Shown here piece after piece: positions 12,201-22,556 of a DNA stretch of 64,000 nucleotides; the first letter of the stretch is position 1, and each line of letters begins with the position of its first letter. The position numbers were made by a program, and so were the translations under genes. The stretch is taken from positions 60,082,501-60,146,500 of the forward strand of contig CM027381.1 of the NCBI GenBank assembly GCA_015680905.1. The letters are read 5' to 3'. Source of the DNA: Coptis chinensis (lineage: Eukaryota; Streptophyta; Magnoliopsida; Ranunculales; Ranunculaceae). The notes under the pieces were generated by a model. It was not told where the DNA came from. It searched no databases and worked only from the letters and a program-made list of their open reading frames with translations.

Positions 12201-12630
12201 GAGTGTTGTTTCTTGACTATTATTGTGAGAACCTATTTAAGGACGCTTATTCCGAAGTTCTCGAAAACAAACCCGCTAAACATTTGATAGTACTACTCAT
12301 TGTATATATGTTTATTGTAGATGATTGATTATTATGCATATATTAACTTAGGGTTTTGGTTGGTTATTCTTATGTAATTGCTAGAGAGATGTATAGATAG
12401 TTGAGCATGAATAAGGAAACAATAGTTTTATTTTCTTAGTCGTTGTAGTATAGATGAAGTTTGGAGTACCTTCACCTGAAAACTCTCACGAGGCTATAAC
12501 TCGTCCACTAGGGAATTCCTAGTGGTTTAAGGCCTTGTTGCATATGGTCAATGCAATCGCGACTCAATAAACGAGAGTAGTTAGAACTCCATTTTTTTGG
12601 TCACTTATTCTAATTTCTCATATTTTGCTT
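9240..12630 (+). other. Long 3' non-coding region of element A
   Basis: About 3.4 kb without a supported gene. From roughly 9590 it is collinear with the post-integrase region of element B (38395-38800), and up to about 11860 with element C (49400-51329). Purine-rich motifs resembling the terminal PPT recur at 9926-9943 (TTTGTTTGGGGTGGGG), 10194-10211 and 11041-11071 (GAGGACAAAGCATG followed by TTGGGGG). GC-rich GAGCGAC-type motifs at 10390-10560 resemble the 5' leader. Poly-A tracts occur at 11653-11674 and 11876-11892. In B the third ORF lies in the corresponding place; here nothing comparable remains. Confidence 0.6.
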
Positions 12631-12664
12631 GAGGACAAGCAAAATGTTTGTTTTTGGGGTGGTT
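12631..12664 (+). other. Polypurine tract of element A
   Basis: GAGGACAAGCAAAATG followed by GTTTTTGGGGTGGTT ends exactly at the TGATAAG start of the 3' LTR. The position fits the plus-strand primer site of LTR retrotransposons. Confidence 0.75.
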
Positions 12665-14039
12665 TGATAAGAGCCCAAAACTGTAGTTTTAACCCCTTAA
12701 TAATCATCTTTGTTAGACCAATTATGTGAATAATAAGTAAGAGTTAACACGACACGCGTTTTTATGCATTTCAGCTTCAAAGTCCATTATGTGCGAAATG
12801 TACCACTTTTAGCGAGAGATGAGGGACAAAAAGTGCAGAAACTCCAAAGCCGTATCTTTGGACTCAGACCTCATGGAATTGGGCATACCTTATGTCAAAA
12901 CGACCGCTCGGAAAGAGCTTTGTAATGGTCCAAGCCTTGACCCAATCAGAGGAGCAGAAGTGGACGAAAAGTCTGTGGAAGTCAACTGCAGCTGAAGAGG
13001 CCTTTTGGGAGTGAAAAGATTGGGTTTTTGGGCCTGATTCTCTGGCCCAACCCATGGCTCCAAGCCCATGCACGAATTTTGGATCTGAATGTATAAGAAC
13101 AAAAGCTTAGTTCATTGTTAATGGTAGATAGTTAGGTTAGAAAATAAATTAGATTAGTTAGCCTCCATTAAACCTTAATTCTAGATCTAGTTTTCATTAG
13201 ATTAATTAAGTTTAATTTCATTTCAATTCTTGTTTTAGATTAAACTCTCAAATTATTGTTCTTGATTGATTAGATAATAAAAATAGTTATTTTGACAATT
13301 TCGATTTATAGATCTAAATTCCATTATTGTTTGTTATCATTTCATAGTTATTAATTAGATTTCGATTATTGTTTTAGTGAAATCGCATAAAGTTAGAATC
13401 TTTTCATTATGTTTAGTTTATATTCAATGGGAAATGTTAGTTTAATGAATCAAGGCTAAAACCTCCATTTAGAGGGGTTGATGAAGCCTTGATGAAAACT
13501 TAGTTGTTAGTGTAGAATTGTTTGTAGATTCTATTCCACTCTAGAAAGTCGTGTTTCGCCATGAGAATGGGTGGACGACTTCACATGCTAGTTAGTACTC
13601 GGTAGAAATGCCATGAACACTAGGGATTAGAACTCGAATTTCTTGCCGTAAGAACGTGAGAATCGAGATACAAGAATCTATACTAGGTTATTAAGTTGGA
13701 TTCGAGGTGGATTCAATTCCCCTCTAATCCTTTATCTAGATTCAAAAACAAGCATATTCCCATAGTATTCGTAGTTAAATTCAACGTAGACTCATTTTAG
13801 TTTCATCGTAGTATAACACCCTTCATAAAGCTCTCATTGACTTAAGAGCGACTAGTTAGACTTAGAAAACAATCCGTGCTAGGGAACTAGGAGTGGAACG
13901 AACTTCGTACTCCATTTAGTGCAATTCGCATTGAGAGTAGAAGCTTTGATAATAGACACGTAAAAGTATTAAGTTTAGTTTACTTACGTTTGGATTCATC
14001 GTTCATTTCGTAGGTAAACTATTCATTTTACATTTATCA
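12665..14039 (+). repeat. 3' LTR of element A
   Basis: 1375 bp, TGATAAGAGCCC to CATTTATCA, followed directly by the ATGTG target duplication (14040-14044). Partner of 4432-5798. Near-identity with indel-dominated differences means either a recent insertion or uncorrected base-calling errors. Confidence 0.92.
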
Positions 14040-14551
14040 ATGTGTCATCATAACTAATGTGGGTGCTTACTGTATATTTTTTGTTCTTGGTGGTTTGAAT
14101 TTCTTGATGATAACGATTTGGAATTTTTGTTAAGTTATTTTTATAGTTCATAGTGTTGCTATGTAATTCTTTTCATTATCTTTTTAGACATTTTTTGAGT
14201 TGTATGCTTTGAAAAATGAATTTATAAATAACTAAATTGGAACATTGTCGTGTGAAGTTATTTATAATCCATATCATGTCTAATACGAACCAAGGGCAAA
14301 ACTTTGAAAAATTGTAACAATGGGGACCAGTATAGGGGCGACCAGTAGAGGCATAACATAAGTTGCTTTTATGATCATGTGTTCCTCTTTGTTTCCTCTT
14401 TTAGCAAAATATAGTAGGTAAAGTAAGTTTATCTTCTTTCTCCCTCTTTCCTTTCCTATATTCAGTAAAATCCTCCATTGGTGAACAGTGGGAGTTCGAA
14501 AAGGAAAGGTAGTCTCTCAATTTCACTCGTCTGTTGAGTCTGTTTTCTGTG

Positions 14552-15924
14552 ATGGCATCTCCTCCGTTTGCTTCTACCAGTATTGGACCGTCGGTGTTGG
14601 GTGAATAGGGCTCCTGGCGGTCTTTGTTGTCTGGTTGTTCTAGCATAAGTAATATTTCTTTGAGAAGATTTGAAACACATAAGGTGGATGGGATAGCGAA
14701 AATTCCAGCAAGTATATTAGAGAAAGGAGTCTCTATGTGGAGTGATTATGTGGTGGGGTTTTTTGTAGAGGAGCGATTGCCATTTCTGCTTGTTAAAGCT
14801 ACATTGGCACGGCTTTGGAAGATAAAAGGCAGTTACTCTATATCCACTGATAGAGAGCTTTACTATTTCAAGTTTAACCTTGAAGAAGACAGAAAACAAG
14901 TGCTGGAGGCAGATCCAGTTTTTATAGCAGGTAGACTCTTTGTGGTTCGGCAATGGACGCGAGAAGTCGAAGCTCAAAAGTATAAGATAACCAGTCTCCC
15001 AATCTGGGTTAAACTGATGGATTTGCCAAAGGAACTGTGGACTGATGAAGGGTTTGGCTATATTGCTAGTTTGATTGGTAACCCCTTGCGAACGGATGAA
15101 GCAACCATAAAAAGAACTAGGTTGACGTTTGCGAAGATCTGTGTAGTTGTTCCAATAGACTACGACTATAAGAGCTCGATTCCAGTCAAAATGGGGGATG
15201 ATATAATTGGTTTAAAACTAGAATATCCCTGGGTACCTATGTCATGCACTAGGTGTAATATGTTTGGGCATAAGTTTGCAAGTTGCCCATCTTATCGGAA
15301 ACAAGTTTGGAGAGCTAAGACTGTGAACAGTATAGTTAACCCACCTGAGGAAGCTCAAGGACAAGATGATGCTACATAAGGTGGATCAAACTACGCAGAA
15401 TGCGAGGAAGAGGGGCAGAGGAGACGCAAGGACATGGACTTGAAATGGTTACATTTGTTCCACCTTCTGAAGAAGGGACTGGTAGTAATGCGCAAGTGGC
15501 CCTGCAAAGTCTTATGGTTGACGCTCCTAGTAGGGACATTTTGACTCAAGTACAGAGGGGATTAGATATTGTGATACACCAAGTCTCACCAGCTGCTACC
15601 GACCAGTTCCACCAGGAAAACTTGGAAAGTCACAAGGAACAGTTTCTGAAGAAACAAAACGTTTTTCAAGTATTGGTAGATAGTGAAGAAGAGATTGAGG
15701 ATGACATCTCCGAAGGAACTCCTGTAGAATTTTTCACTGACCACGAGCCGGTTAAGGAAACGGTAGTGAAAGCTAAAACGAGGGCACAGAAAAGAGCATA
15801 AAACAATGAGAAAAATAGTGAGGATGGGGGTACAGTCCAGAGTAAGCAAACTCAGGTCTCTGAGAAGAAGAAGAAAGGTAGACCAAAGGGTCTGGTAGTA
15901 AGAAACATTAATCTTAATGATTAA
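14552..15924 (+). pseudogene. LINE 1 ORF1 (DUF4283 / zinc-knuckle protein)
   Basis: ATG at 14552 opens MASPPFASTSIGPSVLGE, then an in-frame TAG at 14606. The DUF4283 region follows (about 14760-15120: LWKIKGSYSI, GRLFVVRQWT, LPIWVKLMDLP) and then a CCHC knuckle CTRCNMFGHKFASCP near 15246-15290. ORF1 proteins of plant L1s bind the element RNA and chaperone it. After a frameshift near 15380 the acidic and basic tail (15400-15924) ends in KKKKGRPKG, an AT-hook-like basic motif. Its TAA stop overlaps the ORF2 start in the string ATGATTAA (15917-15924), which implies translational coupling or reinitiation if it was ever expressed from one transcript. Confidence 0.75.
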
Positions 15925-18900
15925 GATTGGTACATGGAATATCAGGGGTCTTAATGACTTAAGAAAAGCCGAAGGAAATAAATAAATTCATTTTGAAGAA
16001 TAAGCTTTGTTTGTTGGGTCTTTTGGAAACGAAAGTAAAGGAGGGAAAGAGGAAAAGTATTAGTGACATATGTGCTCCGAATTGGAATTTTGAGGGTAAT
16101 TATAGTAGTAATCGTATGGGTAGAATATGGATCCTTTGGAACCCAAATTTTGTGGATGTGAGTAAGCTTCAGGAAACAGCTCAGTTTGTACATTACAGGG
16201 TGACGATTCTGCTTAACTCAGCAAGTTTTTTCTCTACGATTATCTATGCAAGTAATAATAGCCAGGAGAGATTAGGGCTTTGGTAAGATTTGCGGCATCT
16301 TCACCGTAGTATAATAGGTCCATGGTGTGTGCATGGAGACTTCAATAATGTTTTGTTCTCTCATGAAAGGATAGGGGAGCCGGTCCATTCTAGAGAAACA
16401 GTTCCTTTTAGTGATTGCCTATCTGATACAGGGTTGTTTGATCTGAAAGCTTCTGGGTGTTATTATACATGGACAAATTATGGAGTAGGAGCAAATAGGA
16501 AATGGTCAAAGATTGATAGAGTTCTTATTAACATCCTCTGGTCGTCCTTGTTTGATCAGGCATCAGCTGAATTCCTTCCGCAAGGAATTTCTGATCATTC
16601 CCTATGCTAGTGTGTTTAGTTGATGCTGAAAGAGGAAGAGTTCCATTCTGATTTTGTAATTCCTGGGCTCTGCATGATAAGTTCAAAAAGGTGGTTCAGC
16701 AAGTGTGGGCAACAAAGGTGACAGGCAGTTGTCTCTATATTCTAGTCCAAAAGTTGAAGATACTTAAGTCTAAACTGAGAGGTTGGGCAAGGGTACATAT
16801 GTCTGATATCCATATTAAAACCGAGGCAGCTAGGGAGGAGCTTCACAGTCTTCAAATTGAGCTGCAAAAGAACCCTATAGATTCCCAGTTATGTAATATG
16901 GAAAGAGAAGCAAGAACTATCCTGTTTAAATTAATCAAGATGGAGTTTATGGAACTCAAGGCTAAAGCTGAAAATGATTGGCTTGACTACGGCGATAAAG
17001 GAAATGCATTTTTTCATCAAGCAATAAAAGAAAGGAGGAACCGTAATTTCATGTGGTCCATAACAGATTTGAATAGAGTTAAACATTGAAGGTGTTACAG
17101 AAGTCTCAAATGCTTTCATCAGTTTCTTTCAAGAGCTTCCGGGAGTTGAGGTTCAGACGATGTATACTGATTTGTTGTTAGAGGAGATTTCAGTAAGGGG
17201 TGTTGTGAATACTGAACTAGCAGTAAAACTTTATGAAGAGGTCACAAATGCGGAGATTACACATGCATTGTTTGATATGGATGATTTTAAATCCCCAGGC
17301 CCTGACGATTATACAACATTCTTCTTCAAATATTCATGGGAAATTGTTGGTGGCGATTTTCTAAGAGCTGTTAAGGAAGTGTTCTGTCACAACAAGATTC
17401 ATAAAGGTACTAATGCAACGTTTCTTTGTCTAGTTCCGAAAAGGCCTGTTGTGTCCCAAGTTTAAGAATTTCGTCCGATTGCTTGTTGTAATATCACTTA
17501 CAAATGTATTGCCAAGGTTCTAAGTAACAGGATGAAGCCTTACATGGATCAGTTGATCACCATAAACCAATCAACATTCATTCCTAGAAGATGTATACAA
17601 GACAATCTGTTACTAGCTCATGAATTGCTCAGAGGGTACAACAGAAAGCATGGGCCACAAAGATGTACTATCAAAGTTGATATCTAAAAAGCTGATGACA
17701 CTGTCAGCTGGGACTCACTCCGACTGGTGCTCAAGAGATTCAGATTTCCTGACAAGTTTATCGGTTGGTTATCTATGTGCTTCACTTCTCCTTGTTATTC
17801 AGTCCTCGTCAATGGTAGTCCATATGGATTCTATGAAGGGAAAAGAGGGTTAAGACAAGGTGATCATCTGTCTCCGTATCTATTTGTTCTGGTAATGGAA
17901 TTGTTAGGTGATCTGCTGAAGCAAGGTTTCCAAATGAAAAGCATCTGGCCTCATTTCAGATGTAAAAGACTCGAGATTACTCATTTGAGCTTCGCTGATG
18001 ATGTACTACTTTTCTGTAAAGGGGAGTCGGGCTCTATTTTGGCTGTTAAGGTGGCCATTGATAGCTTCTCTTCTCTAACGGGGCTGAAGATAAATACACT
18101 GAAGACGACTATCCTGACTGGCAGTATGACCAAAGATGATGGGATTGCCCTTGCAGACTTATTGGGGGTGCAGCTAATCTCCCCTCCCATTAAATATTTG
18201 GGGTTACCTCTCACTACAGCTAGAATCTGTTCCAAGGATTGTCTGCCGCTGATTGAAAAAATCACTATAAGAATGTCAAACTGGAAGAACAGGTCCTTAT
18301 CTGATGCAGGCAGGTTACAGCTCATACAATCTATCCTCTCGTTTTTTCATATTTACTGGGCGAAGACGTTTATCTTTCCAGTAGGTGTATTGGATAAGGT
18401 GGCTAAACTTTGTAATAGATTTTTGTGGGCTGGAGATTCTCTGCAAGTGAAGATGCATAAAGCTAGTCATGAAATATTGAGGTTGCACAAAGAGGAAGGT
18501 GGGCTGAGTATAATTGATCTGAGGGTATGGAACAAAGCAGCTTACTGCGGTTTGGTGTTCAAGGTGGAAACTAAGGAGGAAACTCTTTGGACAAAATGGA
18601 CTTGGGAGTACCACATTCGACAGAAACATTTCTGGTATATGAAGATTCCGATGGATTGTTCGTGGGTCTGGAGGAGTATTCTGAAACATAGGAAGATTGC
18701 CCGGAAGTATATTAGATGCTTGATTGATAACGGGGAAGGCACAAGTTTATGGCATGATCCTTGGATATCCTCTATGCTTCTTCTTCATAATGCACATGCG
18801 AGAAATCTCCTTCATGTTCCAGATGATGCCAAAGTTAGTGCCCTGATCTCTAATAGGTCATGGAATGATATTGTTCTTAACTTGCCAGACGGTGAGTTAA

Positions 18901-20095
18901 AGAATAAAATCCTGCAGACTTCCATAAATGTCAACATGCCCCAGGACTTGGTAGTGTGGACTGCTACAAGCTCAGGTAGATTCTCCACAAAGTCAGCTTA
19001 TATGTCAATCAAAAATATGAGAGAAAAGGTTGTATGGTACAAATTGGTGTGGGGTAAGTATAATGTTCCAAAACATTCTTTCATCACCTGGCAACTTTTT
19101 TTGGGTTGCCTAGCTACCCAAGATTGACTGATCCACAGGAAGGTCCTGTCTCATTCAGAGTGTTGTTTGTGTGATGATAATCATCTAGAAAACTCAAAGC
19201 ATCTCTTCTTCAACTGTGCATTCACAAAGAAGATTTGGGCTGCATTAAAGGATAGATTGGGGTTAGGAATGGTGCGCGAATCCTCTGCTGAGTGGCAGTT
19301 TCTTTTACGTTTAACAAGATTGAACTCGTTATCGAGTAAGATAGTCAGAACGATGATTTGTGCTACTGTGTATGGGATCTGGAATGAGAGGAATAGCAGG
19401 AGGTTCAGGAACAAAGCTCACAACACTGAGTCAATCAGCAGGTATGTCATAGAGAAGATGCGAATTTATCTGCAGCGAGTTATCAAGACTACTGAGGATT
19501 CCTCTCCTGCGACTAGTAGAATGATTGCTAGACTTGGTATTGATATCATTATTAAGCAGAGAGTGCACGAACTAGTTCAGTGGACCAAGCCACCACTTGG
19601 ATTCATTAAGATAAATGCTAATGGGTTGGTGACTGATGACTGTGAAGGATATGGAGGTATATTGAGGAACCATGAGGGTGCTCCCATTCTTCTATATATA
19701 TGGGTAATGCAAACTTACGATCGATGATTATCCAAGAATTAAAAGGTATAGAGGCGGGTATCCTGGTAGCCCTCAGCGTGAATTGTAACATGATATTGGT
19801 TGAGTCCGATTCCATGAGAGCAGTCTAAGTGATTAACAGAAAGGAGGTAAGCCCTTGGTACTATCTCGATACAGTTGAAGCCATCTGGAGGCTCATGAGC
19901 CATTTTGGTTCGGTTAGTGTGTCCCATGTGTATAGGGAAAAGAACAGAGCGGCTGATGTGTTGGCTAAGTCTAGTACTATTCTGGATAGAATTATAATTC
20001 CAGGAGTTACCGTGGTTAGCATTCCCCCACTCACGTATGAGTTTAATGTAATAGTGGAGGAAGATGATATTGGTAAGTTGTACCAAAGAGTTTGA
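15917..20095 (+). pseudogene. LINE 1 ORF2 (endonuclease, RT, zf-RVT, RNase H)
   Basis: Begins MIKIGTWNIRGLND, typical of the EEP endonuclease. Other endonuclease landmarks are GLLETKV, VHGDFNNVL and SDHS (to about 16605). The RT (about 17260-18340) shows SPGPDDYT, the Y-to-D-changed KADDTVSWD with a stop just before it, LRQGDHLSPYLF and the catalytic SFADDVLLF. The zf-RVT segment spans about 18970-19250, and RNase H about 19560-20095. Lesions include a frameshift near 15965, in-frame stops at about 16284, 17686 and 19125, and a frameshift near 19727. The first RNase H catalytic aspartate position reads INANG instead of NxDG. The protein would have nicked target DNA and reverse transcribed its own RNA. 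Confidence 0.8.
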
Positions 20096-20159
20096 TCAAT
20101 ACAGGTTCGGGTCTGCCTAACCCCAAATAATCGTTTCAAAAAAAAAAAATGTCTAATAT

Positions 20160-20490
20160 CAATATGACGTATACAGGTTCATTTCATATGTTAAAAAAGA
20201 GGAGAAATCATGCCAAATTTTTAAAAAATAAATTAGTGTAAAATGGTGTTTGATTCAATAAATTCACCTATAATAACAATCGAGTGGCATCGCCACGGGT
20301 TAAATTCTAGTTTAAATACAATTAACTTAGGCTTCATAAACGAGGATGCAACCCGGACTAATCTCTACACTATATATGATAGCCGGGTCTTTAGGAGATA
20401 CACTTCTCAACCGAACAGTGTATTTCTAATCTCTCTATTTTAAGATTTTAGAACCACCTCCCTTAATTATTCTAATTAGCTCCATTTTTT
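20160..20490. other. No gene recognised
   Basis: AT-rich flank after the LINE 1 target duplication. A short ORF at 20243-20443 has no recognisable motif. Nothing else seen. Confidence 0.5.
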
Positions 20491-20768
20491 TAAACAATTT
20501 GCAAAAAACTCCCTCACTTTAATGAAATTAGAATTAGTTTCATATTATTTAAAATAATTTAGAAAACCTCATTACGTCACTGAAATTATATTCAACCTTT
20601 CCTAATGTTTTTATCATCTCCCTCATTTTTAAACAATTTACAAAAAACTCCCTCACTTTATTGAAATTAGAATTAGTTTCATATTATTTAAAATAATTTA
20701 GAAAACCTCATTCACGTTACTAAAATTATATTCAACCCCTCTTAATGTTTTTATATTATTTTTCAGAT
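20491..20768. repeat. 139-bp tandem duplication
   Basis: The segment beginning TAAACAATTT at 20491 recurs at 20630, an offset of 139 bp. Long matching stretches (AACTCCCTCACTTTA, AGAATTAGTTTCATATTATT) are interrupted by a few substitutions and small indels. Two copies, AT-rich, no coding potential. Confidence 0.8.
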
Positions 20769-20861
20769 TAGAACTAGAATTCAAAAAATCATACTATTCG
20801 AGAGATGTTAGAGCGCAGGTTTAAAGACTCGAAAAAACACCTATGCGTAAGCACGGTTCAC

Positions 20862-21342
20862 CATAGCTAGTAATTCACCGAATTATTTGCGAATTATAAG
20901 GTTTGGCGAATAAAATGAATAAGTCGGCGAATTTTTGAATGATACGGTTTAATTCGCGAATTGGTTGGGCCGGGCTTATAATTGCCGAATTATAATGTCC
21001 GAATCTTTGAAATACAAAAAAACGGGCCGGGTCTTAGTTGGAACCAAAAATAAATGTGTTAGTAATAGTAAGTAGAACAAAAAATTTGACATTTATATTA
21101 TTTTTTTTTATGAATAAAATTGTAAAAATAAAAATAAAAACATTATGTACTTATATATCAAAATTTTAAATGTAAAATATATAGTCGAATGTTAAAGGAA
21201 TGCATTCATATTATACCCGTTTAAAACACGTATATCGTATTTTTACCGTTAGCGTTTTATTGGACCGAATATTTAAAAGTATTATTGTTGAAAATTTCGA
21301 ATCTTAGGCGAATAATTGCCGTCCACAAATTTACTAGTTATG
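20862..21342. mobile_element. hAT-type MITE
   Basis: A 481-bp element with short terminal inverted repeats, CATAGCTAGTAATT on the left and, reverse-complemented, CATAACTAGTAAATT on the right. It is flanked by an exact 8-bp direct repeat CGGTTCAC at 20854-20861 and 21343-21350. An 8-bp duplication is characteristic of hAT elements. The interior repeats GCGAATT/GGCGAAT-like motifs (about 20880-20990 and 21305-21315), a possible subterminal transposase-binding array. There is no coding region. Confidence 0.75.
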
Positions 21343-21350
21343 CGGTTCAC

Positions 21351-22285
21351 AAAAATACCTATGCGTAATCACGGTTCACATACTTGTTTAATATCTATGA
21401 TGTAGATGTAGGTATGTAAATCAATATTTATCCCGCACGGGCTACATCCCCACTTTTTTTGGCGTCTAGTTCCAAATGAACAGTTCCGCTCCCCTCGAGA
21501 TGACCAGCTAATTAGCTAAACATAGACTTCACCTGCCAACTCCCTGATCACTCATTATCAGGAGAACTGGAAATGTCACAAACACACTAACATACATTGG
21601 CAATTTGTACAGTACGTAATAAAAAAACTTTAGGCAATTTCCATATTTTGATCTTACGTTAAATATCCAACTAGGATCTGTTTTTTAGGAGAAGATTTGT
21701 GTTTTACACTTTTACAATAAAAGATGAAAACCCCTGCTGCTTGGGAACAAATATGCTTACCTCTATATCGTGTTAAAATAAGAATAAGGAACTAAATTTT
21801 TTACGTACTAGTGAATGCCCATGCCAGTCGGCACTCTAGACACATTGTTTTTAAACAACACCCCAAGAGGCCATCTCTATGGTAGCATTGGATCGATGAT
21901 ATAACCATTTCCAACAGTTTTATACTTCATAATCATTTCATACGCATATTCAAATGAGCTTAATCATTGCAATTCTATGCATTTCATTTCTCACAAACCA
22001 ACTCATTACACATACCCTTATACATTCATTAATTCCACACATATCAGAATGAGAATAAGAAAAATAAGGGGAGAGAGTCTTCAATTAAGAGCATCATCAT
22101 TTTTATTTATTTTTAAATACAAAAATCCAGCAGAATCTCCTTTGTATTTTCAACATTTCAAAAACCTAAATCCTGTCATAACCGTAAAATCAAACAATAC
22201 AATTCTTATAGATCAACCATATCAAAATATATAACTTCATATTTATACATAACACAAATTACTTCTAAAACTAAAAGACAACTCA
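21351..22285. other. No gene recognised
   Basis: AT-rich sequence without recognisable coding motifs. A 24-bp relative of the hAT MITE's left target flank (CCTATGCGTAA...CGGTTCAC) sits at 21356-21380, just beyond the right target copy. The remainder shows nothing I can name. Confidence 0.5.
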
Positions 22286-22556
22286 TTAAACATTAAATAT
22301 CGAATTCCATGACACCAAATCCAACTCACACCTCTCATCAAACACCTTCCTCGCATCCCAAATTATCCTAATCGAATAATACATATAAATTAGAGAATTC
22401 TGTCCAAACAAATCTACTGCAAACCCTTTCTTCACAATCCTAGCATAGGAAATAGTATAACAGTTATGCCCAACCCCTTTCCTAACCATACGTTCATAAT
22501 AAAACTTAATAGCATTATCATACTCAAGTTCATCTATACTTAAAAAATAACATCAT
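22286..22556 (-). pseudogene. PPR protein gene fragment
   Basis: One uninterrupted minus-strand frame of about 90 residues reads EYDNAIKFYYERMVRKGVG, then IVKKGFAVDLFGQNSLIYMY, then DARKVFDERCELDLVSWNSI. These are textbook PLS-class pentatricopeptide repeat signatures (HxxIVKxGFxxDLFVQNSLIxMY, DARKVFDE, DLVSWNSI). Full PPR proteins have ten or more repeats, while here only about two remain and a stop follows NSIFNV. It is a relic of an organelle RNA-binding protein gene, about 3.7 kb from the larger PPR gene but not obviously part of it. Confidence 0.7.

Larger units (their letters stand above)
4432..14039 (+). mobile_element. Element A: RT/IN-less Athila-like LTR retrotransposon
   Basis: A complete 9.6-kb LTR element: 5' LTR 4432-5798, PBS at 5801, gag, protease, a post-protease segment, a long 3' non-coding region, a purine-rich tract at 12631-12664 and 3' LTR 12665-14039. 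The 5-bp target duplication ATGTG is present at 4427-4431 and 14040-14044. LTR ends are TGATAAG...TTATCA. After the protease there is no reverse transcriptase, RNase H or integrase: the sequence passes through a short coding segment (8905-9238) and rejoins, at about 9590, sequence collinear with the region downstream of integrase in element B. It is therefore non-autonomous and would need enzymes in trans. Most lesions are 1-base indels. Confidence 0.9.
14286..20149 (+). mobile_element. LINE 1: L1-type non-LTR retrotransposon
   Basis: A near full-length LINE: 5' UTR (14286-14551), ORF1 (14552-15924), ORF2 (15917-20095), short 3' UTR and a poly-A tail (20138-20149). The decamer ATGTCTAATA flanks it at 14276-14285 and 20149-20158 and is a convincing target duplication, which suggests no 5' truncation. 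ORF2 has an apurinic-type endonuclease, reverse transcriptase, a zinc-binding zf-RVT segment and a C-terminal RNase H, the architecture of RNase H-bearing plant L1 elements. Several stops and frameshifts make it inactive. Confidence 0.85.

Noticed and set aside
14624-14626. TTG at 14624 as the start of LINE 1 ORF1
   Set aside because: The same frame extends upstream through one TAG to an ATG at 14552 with a plausible N-terminus, so the apparent start is due to the stop codon.
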